Source: Ruminococcaceae bacterium UBA866 (GTDB lineage Bacteria; Bacillota; Clostridia; Oscillospirales; Ruminococcaceae). From it: DNA of 7,557 bases. Location of the stretch: assembly GCA_002295325.1 (NCBI GenBank), contig DBGA01000057.1, positions 1,914 through 9,470 of the forward strand, read 5' to 3'. Of this stretch, positions 1-6,806 are shown in pieces; position 1 is the stretch's first letter; each line of letters starts with the position of its first letter. Position numbers and translations under genes: made by a program. The notes under the pieces are model-generated. The model was given only the letters and a program-made list of their open reading frames with translations. It did no database searches and was not told the DNA's origin.

Positions 1-1
1 C

Positions 2-781
2 AGTGTATTACCTTGCTCCCTTGTAGATTGTATAAAAAAAGCACAAACTACCGAAAGAAACGAGCTTGCTAAAGATGTTTTATCTGATATCTTAGAAAAC
101 CTTAATGCTGCTACTGAGCTTAAAGTCCCTATTTGCCAAGATACAGGTATGGCTGTGGTATTTCTAAAGTTGGGGCAAGGGGTTTGCCTTGTCGGTGGAG
201 ATTTAAACGAGGCTATAAACGAGGGTGTTCGTCAAGGCTATATTGAAGGAAATCTTCGATGTTCAATCGTTTCTGATCCTCTTAAAAGAGTGAACACAAA
301 CGATAACACACCAGCAGTAATTCACCTTTCAATGGTGGCTGGTGACAAGCTAGAAATTATGGTTGCTCCAAAAGGATTTGGTAGCGAAAATATGAGTGCA
401 ATCAAGATGTTTACACCAAGTGCTACTGAAGATCATATTGTAGATTTTGTTTGTGATACCGTCAAACTTGCCGGCTCTAATCCCTGTCCTCCGATTGTGG
501 TTGGCGTTGGTATAGGTGGCGACTTTGAACTTTGTGCCTACCTTGCAAAAAAGGCTCTTTGCAGAGATATTTCTAAACCAAACGAGGACGATTTTTATAA
601 AGCGCTTGAACAAAAAATGCTTACCCGCATTAATCAACTCGACGTTGGTGTGCAGGGTTTTGGCGGAGATACTACAGCTCTTGCAGTCAACATTTTAGAG
701 CACGCTACCCACATTGCAGGTCTGCCTGTAGCAGTAAATATAGGGTGTCATGTAACTAGGCATAAAACTGTAACATTATAA
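2..781 (+). CDS. fumA: Fumarate hydratase class I, alpha subunit (5' partial)
   Basis: This is the alpha (N-terminal, Fe-S binding) subunit of a two-subunit class I fumarase, which interconverts fumarate and malate in the cytoplasm. The reading frame is open from base 2 with no start codon before 149. The ATG at 149 cannot be the true start, because the conserved PICQDTG motif lies just upstream of it (bases 128-148). About 259 residues are visible and the family usually has about 280, so some 20-25 N-terminal residues lie outside the window. The three cysteines expected to hold the [4Fe-4S] cluster are all present: in PICQDTG (codon 134-136), in NPCPP (485-487) and in NIGCH (746-748). The SENMSA and VGVGIGG segments also fit the family. 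The related tartrate dehydratase alpha subunit (TtdA) is the main alternative. The beta subunit gene does not follow, so it must lie upstream or elsewhere. Confidence 0.93.
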   Translation, partial: SVLPCSLVDCIKKAQTTERNELAKDVLSDILENLNAATELKVPICQDTGMAVVFLKLGQGVCLVGGDLNEAINEGVRQGYIEGNLRCSIVSDPLKRVNTNDNTPAVIHLSMVAGDKLEIMVAPKGFGSENMSAIKMFTPSATEDHIVDFVCDTVKLAGSNPCPPIVVGVGIGGDFELCAYLAKKALCRDISKPNEDDFYKALEQKMLTRINQLDVGVQGFGGDTTALAVNILEHATHIAGLPVAVNIGCHVTRHKTVTL

Positions 782-832
782 ACTAAACCATAGTCCTATT
801 TGTTAAAGTTAATTTCGTGTTCAAATGTTAAT

Positions 833-861
833 TTTACTTTTTCAAAGAAATGTGGTATACT
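833..861 (+). promoter_or_regulatory. Sigma-A type promoter for rlmL
   Basis: A -10 element TATACT (856-861) is preceded by TG one base upstream (853-854), making an extended -10. A weak -35, TTTACT (833-838), sits 17 bases upstream. Transcription would start near 868, giving a leader of about 27 bases. The leader carries a strong ribosome binding site, GGAGGG (885-890), four bases before the rlmL ATG at 895. The position in the gap after fumA fits a new transcription unit. The call rests on consensus matching by eye. Confidence 0.65.
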
Positions 862-894
862 ATAGTTGTATGATTTATATATTCGGAGGGAAAA

Positions 895-2058
895 ATGAAT
901 TTTTTAAAATATATCGCGCCTTGTCACTTTGGACTTGAAAGCGTACTTGCAGGTGAACTCAAACGCATGGGTGCTGACAACGTTGTCGCTCATAACGGAA
1001 AGGTTACCTTTAGCGGCGACTACAACATCATGGCAAGAGCAAACATTAACCTTAGAACTGCTGAGCGTGTTTTAATCGAGCTTGGTGCATTTAATGCACG
1101 CTCTTTTGAAGAGTTGTTTCAAGGTGTGCTTAAAATCCCACTAGAGAATTACATTGGTTCAAAAGATGCGTTTCCTGTTAAGGGTTGGTCTTTAAACTCT
1201 AAGCTGTTCAGCGTTTCTGACTGTCAATCCATCATCAAAAAGGCTGCAGTTGAACGCCTTAAAAAGCATTATAAGATTGAGTGGTTTGTAGAAACCGGTC
1301 CTGTACATCAACTGCAATTTTCAATTCATAACGATGAAGTTACGGTTATGCTTGATACCTCAGGCGCTGGTCTACATAAACGTGGCTACCGCATAAATGC
1401 AAACTCTGCCCCTATCAAAGAAACTCTAGCTGCTGGTATTATCGACCTTGCAAGGGTTAGAAATAACACCACTTTTTATGACCCATTTTGCGGCTCTGGC
1501 ACATTCTTAATTGAAGCTGCAACTAAGGCTCTAAATATTCCACCCTGCTTAAAGCGTAAGTTTGCAGCTCAAAATTTTGGTATGTTTGATGAGGCAATTT
1601 GGTCACAAGAACGGTCACGCGGTATCGACTTAATCAACCGTGATGCTGAATTTTTTGGCTACGGTTCGGATATTGACTTTGAGTCTGTTGAACTTGCAAA
1701 ACAAAATGCCAAAAAAGCAGGAGTTTTCTCAAAGCTATTGATTACCCAAAAGGACGCTAAAGATTTTGAGATTAAAGCTCCATATGGCGTTGTCTGCACG
1801 AATCCTCCATATGGTGAAAGAATGCTCGAACTTGAAGAAGCAAATCAGCTTTATAGAGATATGGGTGAGTGTTTCAACAAGATTGATAACGGCTCATTTT
1901 ATATCATTAGCCCATCTGAAAAGTTTGAGACTTTGTTTGGAAAAACTGCTACAAAACGCAGAAAACTCTACAACGGCATGATTAAATGTCAACTTTATAT
2001 GTACTACAATGCACCCAATAACCTTAAAAGTAGAGATGAAATTAGAGAGAGGTTGTAA
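895..2058 (+). CDS. rlmL: 23S rRNA guanine-N2 methyltransferase, RlmL/YpsC family
   Basis: This is a class I S-adenosylmethionine-dependent RNA methyltransferase of 387 residues. By family it is expected to make N2-methylguanine in 23S rRNA; the E. coli RlmL site is G2445. Residues about 45-155 fit a THUMP RNA-binding domain, followed by the HKRGYR linker motif (161-166). The Rossmann methyltransferase domain has DPFCGSGT (196-203) for cofactor binding, an acidic GSDID strand end (257-261) and the catalytic NPPY motif within TNPPYGER (302-309). Its length matches the stand-alone Bacillus YpsC type; the RlmK domain fused in E. coli RlmL is absent. The start is fixed by GGAGGG just upstream. 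The stop codon lies 4 bases before the next gene, suggesting co-transcription. The exact modified base is inferred from the family. Confidence 0.9.
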   Translation: MNFLKYIAPCHFGLESVLAGELKRMGADNVVAHNGKVTFSGDYNIMARANINLRTAERVLIELGAFNARSFEELFQGVLKIPLENYIGSKDAFPVKGWSLNSKLFSVSDCQSIIKKAAVERLKKHYKIEWFVETGPVHQLQFSIHNDEVTVMLDTSGAGLHKRGYRINANSAPIKETLAAGIIDLARVRNNTTFYDPFCGSGTFLIEAATKALNIPPCLKRKFAAQNFGMFDEAIWSQERSRGIDLINRDAEFFGYGSDIDFESVELAKQNAKKAGVFSKLLITQKDAKDFEIKAPYGVVCTNPPYGERMLELEEANQLYRDMGECFNKIDNGSFYIISPSEKFETLFGKTATKRRKLYNGMIKCQLYMYYNAPNNLKSRDEIRERL

Positions 2059-2062
2059 TGAT

Positions 2063-2671
2063 ATGAAAGAAAAGCCAAAAGTAAAAGAAATCACCATGGT
2101 AAATCAAGCACTAGGTCTTTTAGGCGCTCATGCTGGAGGTGTTGTTCTTTCATTGATATTTTGCCTGGGATTATCAGGCTTAATGACAAGTGTTGGTGGA
2201 CTCATTACAGCACAAATCCTCATTCTCCTCGTTTACTCCTTCCCTACTTACTCTGCAATGTGGGATTACGGACACAGGGATTTAAACCGTTTTAACTATG
2301 GTCACATTAAACGTGACCAATTTAGAGGTTTTAAAGTCTCGCTGATTTCAAATATTCCAGTTTTTATTCTTTCACTACTGTTTATACTTTCAAAATTCGG
2401 ACTTTTTTACAATATTACAATCCTATATAAGCTAATTAATGCTGAAATATGGCCATTGATTAACCTCATTCAGCCATGGGCTTATATGGATAAGTTTGCT
2501 ATTTGGCAGGTTTTCTTGGTAGCACTACTTCCAATCATCCCAATTTTTATCGCAGGCGGTGCCTACATATTGGGCAACCATGACTACTCACCAATGCAAA
2601 AGCTTGTTTACAAAAATAAAAAGAAGCCAGTTAAACCAAAAACACCTCCTACAATAAAATCAAAATATTAA
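2063..2671 (+). CDS. Uncharacterised four-helix membrane protein
   Basis: I do not recognise this 202-residue protein as a named family. Four hydrophobic segments are visible at about residues 19-40, 44-66, 92-115 and 147-170. The N-terminus is charged (MKEKPKVKE) and the C-terminal tail is rich in Lys and Pro (185-202). By the positive-inside rule both ends should be cytoplasmic. Between helices 2 and 3 lies a charged loop, residues 69-90, with the pattern YGHRDLNRFNYGHIKRDQF. A G-x-R-D-x-N...G-x-I-x-x-D pattern of this kind seems familiar to me from other hypothetical clostridial membrane proteins, but I cannot confirm this. The ATG at 2063 is chosen because GAGAGG (2047-2052) precedes it by 10 bases and the gene then starts 4 bases after rlmL stops. 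ATG codons at 2009 and 2036 are in frame but would overlap rlmL. Translational coupling to rlmL is likely; function is unknown. Confidence 0.75.
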   Translation: MKEKPKVKEITMVNQALGLLGAHAGGVVLSLIFCLGLSGLMTSVGGLITAQILILLVYSFPTYSAMWDYGHRDLNRFNYGHIKRDQFRGFKVSLISNIPVFILSLLFILSKFGLFYNITILYKLINAEIWPLINLIQPWAYMDKFAIWQVFLVALLPIIPIFIAGGAYILGNHDYSPMQKLVYKNKKKPVKPKTPPTIKSKY

Positions 2672-2672
2672 G

Positions 2673-2701
2673 TCTAATTTATCATCCCCAACCCATATAC
2701 T
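2673..2701 (+). promoter_or_regulatory. Possible sporulation-type (sigma-E-like) promoter before cwlD
   Basis: CATATACT (2694-2701) resembles the sigma-E -10 consensus CATACAHT, differing at one position. Fourteen bases upstream TCTAATT (2673-2679) partly matches the -35 consensus KMATATT (5 of 7). Transcription would begin near 2708, about 24 bases before the cwlD start. The same bases contain TATACT (2696-2701), which could serve as a sigma-A -10, but no good sigma-A -35 is present. In Bacillus subtilis cwlD is transcribed during sporulation, so a sporulation promoter would be sensible. The match was made by eye in AT-rich DNA. Confidence 0.3.
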
Positions 2702-2731
2702 TTAAACAGTAAATGATTGGGGGTTTTGTTT
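2684..2731 (+). promoter_or_regulatory. Hairpin burying the cwlD ribosome binding site; possible attenuator or terminator
   Basis: An imperfect inverted repeat can fold as CCCCAA (2686-2691) with TTGGGG (2717-2722), CAT (2694-2696) with ATG (2713-2715) and TACT (2698-2701) with AGTA (2708-2711). The 6-base loop is 2702-2707. Small internal mismatches separate the three stem blocks. The outer stem can extend by a U-G and an A-U pair. The right arm contains GGGGG (2719-2723), the only plausible Shine-Dalgarno sequence for the amidase ATG at 2732. A U-rich run, TTTTGTTT, follows, so the structure could instead act as a modest intrinsic terminator after the membrane protein gene. The pairing is directly visible; the regulatory role is inference. 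Confidence 0.5.
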
Positions 2732-3472
2732 ATGCTGATTAAAATTAACCGTAAGATATTATGCCTTGTACTTATTGCTGTTTTAATGGTTGCTTGCCTT
2801 GTAGTTTTTCCATATAACACAATTAAAAATGTGTTATCGCAATCTGCTGACCACAGATTTTCTAGCAATACGGTAGTAATTGATGCAGGACATGGTGGTG
2901 TAGACCCTGGTGCTATTGGTGCAAATAATTGCATTGAAAAGGATATTAACCTAAAGATTGCTATTAATTTAAGGGATATCCTCACGGCTAGCGGTTATAA
3001 AGTCATCATGACTAGAGATAGTGACATTGCCCTGCACGATGAAAAGTACAAAAGAATTGGACAAATAAAAACCTCTGACCTTAAAAATAGGCTTAAAATA
3101 ATTGATGAAAACAGCGATGCAATTACTATTATGATACACCAAAACCATTTTACAGTTGAAAAATATAATGGTGCGCAGATGTTTTATGGTAGAGTCAATC
3201 CAAAAAGTCAGCAACTTGCCGATTCACTTCGCAAAAGCTTCAAGGATAATTTGCAACCTAACAACGAACGTCAAATCAAGCGTTCCACTAAAGATGTCTA
3301 TGTGCTACACAATGCGAAAGGCCCTATTGTTTTAGCCGAATGTGGGTTTATATCAAACTATGCTGAGGCAGAGCAACTTTGCAATGAAGAATATCAGCAA
3401 AAGGTTGCATTTACACTCTTTAGTGGGATTGAGGGCTATAAAAAGACACTTCAAGAAAATCACATAAATTAA
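2732..3472 (+). CDS. cwlD: N-acetylmuramoyl-L-alanine amidase, CwlD-like
   Basis: This zinc amidase of the Amidase_3 family is expected to cut the amide bond between N-acetylmuramic acid and the peptide stem of peptidoglycan. The 246-residue length, single N-terminal membrane anchor (about residues 9-27) and single catalytic domain match CwlD, which starts muramic-delta-lactam formation in the spore cortex. The zinc ligands are visible: His54 in DAGHGG, Glu69 in IEKD and His136 in IHQNH. The likely catalytic Glu203 lies in LAECGFISN. No cell-wall-binding repeats are present. The ATG at 2732 is chosen because GGGGG lies 8 bases upstream; an in-frame TTG at 2717 has no ribosome binding site. 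A hairpin and a possible sporulation promoter lie just upstream, and radA follows after 42 bases. Amidase family membership is secure; the specific sporulation role is inferred. Confidence 0.85.
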   Translation: MLIKINRKILCLVLIAVLMVACLVVFPYNTIKNVLSQSADHRFSSNTVVIDAGHGGVDPGAIGANNCIEKDINLKIAINLRDILTASGYKVIMTRDSDIALHDEKYKRIGQIKTSDLKNRLKIIDENSDAITIMIHQNHFTVEKYNGAQMFYGRVNPKSQQLADSLRKSFKDNLQPNNERQIKRSTKDVYVLHNAKGPIVLAECGFISNYAEAEQLCNEEYQQKVAFTLFSGIEGYKKTLQENHIN

Positions 3473-3514
3473 ATTGAATACGCAAAATACCGGGTAGAAA
3501 GGATTGGTAATCGC

Positions 3515-4894
3515 ATGGCAAAGTCAAAAAGCGTGTTCGTCTGCAACAGTTGTGGACATGAAACACAAAAATGGATGGGAAAATGCTCTGAATGCAGCAG
3601 TTGGAACTCCTATGAGGAGGTAGTCAAGGCAACCACGTCAACCGTTGCCTCATCTAAAATAAATGTGAGCCATTCCTCGGTGAATGTACAAAGCTTGGTC
3701 AATATTCGTGACATTGATACCGATGATGAAATTCGTTTTCACACAGGCGTCAGCGAACTTGATAGAGTTTTAGGCGGTGGTATCGTCAAGGGCTCTCTCA
3801 TTTTGCTTGGCGGTGACCCTGGTATTGGAAAGTCCACCCTATTACTTCAAATTTGTGAGTTTTTAGGTAAGAATTTATCCATCATGTATGTCTCGGGTGA
3901 GGAGTCTGTCCGACAGCTAAAACTGCGGGCAAACAGACTTAAAGTCAACTCGGACAAGCTTTACATTCTTGCTTGTACCGATGTTGAGGCAATTGGCAAC
4001 ACAATTCTGCAAAACAAGCCTGATATTGTGATGATTGACTCCATTCAGACTATGTGTATTGCCGCAGTTGCGTCATCACCAGGCAGTATTACACAGGTGC
4101 GTGAGAGAACAAATGCCTTTATGCGGATTGCCAAAAGTGAAGATATCCCAATCTTTATCGTTGGGCACGTTAACAAGGACGGTGCAATTGCAGGGCCAAA
4201 AGTACTTGAACATATTGTTGATGCTGTGCTTTATTTTGAGGGTGAACGCAACCTTACATATCGCATTTTACGTGCGGTGAAAAACCGTTATGGCTCAACC
4301 AATGAAATTGGTGTGTTTGAAATGATTGATACTGGTCTTCAAGAAGTCAAAAACCCATCATTGATGCTACTTTCTGGCAGAGAAATCAACGTTTCAGGAA
4401 GTTGTGTTGCTTGCGTTATGGAGGGCTCTCGTCCAATTTTGGCAGAGGTACAAGCCCTCGTTACGAAAACTGGATTTGGTACACCAAGACGTACGGCAAC
4501 AGGCTTTGACTATAACCGCATGAACCTGCTTTTGGCTGTCCTTGAAAAGCGTGCTGGATATTTCTTTGGCAACCTTGACGTTTACATTAACGTTGTTGGT
4601 GGACTAAGGCTTGATGAGCCTGCGGCAGATTTATCTGTGGCAATTGCCCTTGTTTCTAGCTTATTTGATAAGCCGATTGACGATACTATCATTGCGTTTG
4701 GAGAAGTTGGACTTGGTGGAGAAATTCGCAATGTGACAGGAATTGCAGACCGTGTGCGAGAAGCTCAACGTCTAGGTTTTACGAAAGCAATTATCCCTAA
4801 AAACGCAATTAGTTCTATGAAAGATGTGAAAAATCTTACGATAGAAATTATCCCTGTTAGCAATGTCAAGGATGCGTTTAGGGTGATAAAATAG
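3515..4894 (+). CDS. radA: DNA repair protein RadA
   Basis: RadA (Sms) is a RecA-like ATPase and DNA-branch-migration helicase that helps process recombination intermediates. The 459-residue length is typical. In order it has a four-cysteine zinc finger (Cys10, Cys13, Cys24, Cys27), a Walker A motif GGDPGIGKST (99-108), SGEES (127-131), a Walker B strand ending in IDSIQT (174-179), the RadA signature KNRYG (256-260, commonly KNRFG) and a Lon-protease-like C-terminal domain (about 280-459). In this family that domain acts as a structural and DNA-binding module rather than a protease. The start ATG has AAAGGA (3498-3503) 11 bases upstream. No clear promoter is visible in the 42-base gap after cwlD, so transcription from upstream is likely. 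A strong terminator begins 15 bases past the stop codon. Confidence 0.97.
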   Translation: MAKSKSVFVCNSCGHETQKWMGKCSECSSWNSYEEVVKATTSTVASSKINVSHSSVNVQSLVNIRDIDTDDEIRFHTGVSELDRVLGGGIVKGSLILLGGDPGIGKSTLLLQICEFLGKNLSIMYVSGEESVRQLKLRANRLKVNSDKLYILACTDVEAIGNTILQNKPDIVMIDSIQTMCIAAVASSPGSITQVRERTNAFMRIAKSEDIPIFIVGHVNKDGAIAGPKVLEHIVDAVLYFEGERNLTYRILRAVKNRYGSTNEIGVFEMIDTGLQEVKNPSLMLLSGREINVSGSCVACVMEGSRPILAEVQALVTKTGFGTPRRTATGFDYNRMNLLLAVLEKRAGYFFGNLDVYINVVGGLRLDEPAADLSVAIALVSSLFDKPIDDTIIAFGEVGLGGEIRNVTGIADRVREAQRLGFTKAIIPKNAISSMKDVKNLTIEIIPVSNVKDAFRVIK

Positions 4895-4908
4895 TTTATA
4901 CATATAAA

Positions 4909-4941
4909 AAAAGGCAAGAACCATAATGGTTCTTGCCTTTT
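4909..4941. terminator. Bidirectional intrinsic terminator between radA and ribF
   Basis: A perfect 15-base-pair stem is formed by 4909-4923 and 4927-4941 with a 3-base loop; its GC-containing core is GGCAAGAACCA. On the plus strand it ends radA transcription with a short U run of four (4938-4941). On the minus strand it ends the nrnA-truB-ribF transcript with seven Us, from the A run at 4906-4912, so it should be stronger in that direction. The last two bases of the ribF stop codon (4940-4941) lie within the stem. Confidence 0.92.
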
Positions 4942-5839
4942 ACGCTTCCACCGATTTCACATCATCAGCAATCGCTTGTTTAAGTTCCTCAATAGATAAA
5001 AATTTCTTTTCTTCTCGTAGCATTTCACTGTAGCAAACCTTTGCAAATTTGCCATAAGCATCGCCCTTATACCCGATTATGTAGGTTTCCACCAAAGGCA
5101 ATCTAACTCCAGCAATGGTAGGCTTTACGCCAACACTTGTAACACTTTTATAAGCTTGTCCGTCGATATAAGTAGTGGTTTTATATACACCATACTTAGG
5201 AATAACCTGCGATGTGGTAAGTGCTTGATTGATTGTAGGAAAGCCAATTGTATTTCCAATTCGCTTGCCGTGTTGCACTTCGCCAAAGGTATAATACTCG
5301 TACCCTAAGAGGTCGTTTGCAGTCGGAATATCTCCCTCAATAATACACTCACGAATTTTAGTTGAACTTATAGTAAACCCATCTTTTTCAAGTTCAGGCA
5401 AAACAGTCAAACGGATATTATGTTTTTCGCAAAGTTCTCTTAAAAGTGCAATATTTCCACTAGCCATTTTTCCAAATGTATAATCAAAGCCACAAGAAAT
5501 TTCTGCTACATTAAGCCTTTTTACTAAAAATTCTTCAAAATAATAATCGGGTTCAATTCCATGAAGCTCACTATAATTAGGATTGACAACCTGACAAACA
5601 CCGAGCTTCTCAAATTCAATGAACTTTTGCTCATCTGTCAAAATTGTTTTAATATTCAGTTTATTTGGTGGAGCTGATTTTGAGATACTAAAAGTCATAA
5701 CAGTTGGTATAAGTCCCCTGCTTTTAGCGTCAACAACAGCCTTGATAACCTCTTGATGGGCAAGATGCAGACCGTCAAAAAAACCTAACGCAATCGCAGT
5801 TTTACCCGTTAACGTTTCTATTGTGTTATAGATTTTCAT
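4940..5839 (-). CDS. ribF: Bifunctional riboflavin kinase / FAD synthetase
   Basis: RibF phosphorylates riboflavin to FMN and then adenylates FMN to FAD. The N-terminal nucleotidyltransferase domain has GFFDGLHLAHQ (19-29) and ISSTKIRE (157-164). The C-terminal flavokinase domain has the GKRIGNTIGFPTIN nucleotide and metal site (191-204), SVGVKPT (235-241), ETY (251-253; its Glu is the likely catalytic base) and REEKKF (275-280). The 299-residue length is near the family norm of about 310. The usual HxGH signature reads HLAH here. The ATG is supported by AGGGG 6 bases upstream (5846-5850). The gene is last in the nrnA-truB-ribF series, 59 bases after truB, and ends at the shared terminator. 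No FMN riboswitch lies in the gap, so supply is probably constitutive with the translation genes. Confidence 0.96.
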   Translation of the reverse strand: MKIYNTIETLTGKTAIALGFFDGLHLAHQEVIKAVVDAKSRGLIPTVMTFSISKSAPPNKLNIKTILTDEQKFIEFEKLGVCQVVNPNYSELHGIEPDYYFEEFLVKRLNVAEISCGFDYTFGKMASGNIALLRELCEKHNIRLTVLPELEKDGFTISSTKIRECIIEGDIPTANDLLGYEYYTFGEVQHGKRIGNTIGFPTINQALTTSQVIPKYGVYKTTTYIDGQAYKSVTSVGVKPTIAGVRLPLVETYIIGYKGDAYGKFAKVCYSEMLREEKKFLSIEELKQAIADDVKSVEA

Positions 5840-5898
5840 TACTTTCCCCTTGTTGGCATTTTCAAGCTTTATAAGTTGATTTATTTTTAAATCTAATA

Positions 5899-6789
5899 TT
5901 ATACAAACATTTTTTCTATGATTAATTCCATTTTCTCATAGTTCAATCTTGCAAGACCCATGAAAACTTTATTATTATCATAAACCCTATGCAAGCTGTC
6001 GACGTCCTTGTAAATAACCCTATTTAAGTCAAGCTTAACGCCATTTCTATACTTACTGGACTGAATTTCATTTAGGGTAATCTTTGGCAAATCATAAAAA
6101 ATCTTATCGACTGGCATTAGGTATTCTTCAAGTTTACCACTTAAAGTAAGCTCTTGTGCCTGCTCTATAGTGATGCAATCCTCTAGTTTAAATACACTAG
6201 CAACAGTGCGAACAAGCTCTGTCATGATACCACCCACATTCAATTTATCACCGATATCGCTGATAATTGTGCGAATATATGTACCTTTTGAGCAGAAAAC
6301 GAAAAGAGTTCCCTCTTGTTTTTCCTCATCAAAAGTTAAAAGTTCTATCTCAAAAATTGTTACTTTTCTTGATGCACGTTCAATTTCTATACCTTGACGT
6401 GCAATATCATAAAGACGTTGCCCATTTACCCTAATAGCAGAATACATGGGTGGAATTTGCTCAATCTCACCACGAAATTGTGGTAATAAAGACAAAATAT
6501 CCTCGGTTTTAACGTTGCTTTCTTTTGTTGACAGCACTGTTCCGCTGACATCAAGGGTATCAGTTGTAAGTCCCAGTTTAAATGTGGCTACATAATGCTT
6601 ATCATCGGTTGGTAGCATATCGCAAGCCTTAGTTGCATTTCCTATAAATACGGGCAAAACACCAGTCGCAAGAGGGTCAAGTGTCCCCGAATGACCTACA
6701 CGTTTTGTTTTTGACATACCTCTAATTCTTGCAACAACGTCAAAAGAGGTATATTCTTGTGGTTTATTAATACAGAGAATACCGTTCAT
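5899..6789 (-). CDS. truB: tRNA pseudouridine(55) synthase
   Basis: TruB converts U55 in the T-arm of tRNAs to pseudouridine. The 296-residue protein has the catalytic segment GHSGTLDPLATGVL (32-45), with Asp38 as the nucleophile. It also has KHYVATFKLG (64-73), TTDTLDVSG (75-83), PPMYSAIRVNGQRLY (113-127) and the CSKGTYIRTI strand (166-175). A PUA-like C-terminal region covers about 235-290. RTVASVF (194-200) corresponds to a family segment that often reads RTxxGxF, so the usual Gly is Ser here. The start is fixed by AGGAG 6 bases upstream (6796-6800). Only 17 bases separate it from the nrnA stop, which supports co-transcription. Confidence 0.97.
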   Translation of the reverse strand: MNGILCINKPQEYTSFDVVARIRGMSKTKRVGHSGTLDPLATGVLPVFIGNATKACDMLPTDDKHYVATFKLGLTTDTLDVSGTVLSTKESNVKTEDILSLLPQFRGEIEQIPPMYSAIRVNGQRLYDIARQGIEIERASRKVTIFEIELLTFDEEKQEGTLFVFCSKGTYIRTIISDIGDKLNVGGIMTELVRTVASVFKLEDCITIEQAQELTLSGKLEEYLMPVDKIFYDLPKITLNEIQSSKYRNGVKLDLNRVIYKDVDSLHRVYDNNKVFMGLARLNYEKMELIIEKMFV

Positions 6790-6806
6790 TAAATGCTCCT
6801 AAAAAT

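Noticed and set aside
805..842. Possible fumA terminator (AAAGT ... ACTTT)
   Set aside because: Only about five consecutive pairs form, with a long loop and no GC core; it is not a convincing hairpin.
2009..2062. Earlier in-frame ATG starts (2009, 2036) for the membrane protein
   Set aside because: They overlap the end of rlmL and have no better ribosome binding site; the ATG at 2063 with GAGAGG upstream gives a natural 4-base gap.
2717..2731. TTG at 2717 as an upstream start for the amidase
   Set aside because: It would add five residues but has no ribosome binding site upstream, and it lies inside the GGGGG run that best serves the ATG at 2732.
2783..2797. Lipoprotein signal (LMVAC, Cys22) in the amidase
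   Set aside because: The lipobox is poor and the hydrophobic stretch continues past the Cys (LVVF), as in a plain transmembrane anchor.
2674..2985. Minus-strand reading frame opposite the start of the amidase gene, and similar antisense frames at 350-637 and 1894-2097
   Set aside because: They lie opposite genes with intact family motifs, resemble no protein family and have no supporting signals.
5898..5903. TATAAT on the minus strand at the truB stop codon as a ribF promoter
   Set aside because: No reasonable -35 is found at 16-18 bases spacing, and such hexamers are frequent by chance in AT-rich DNA; ribF is more simply read from upstream.
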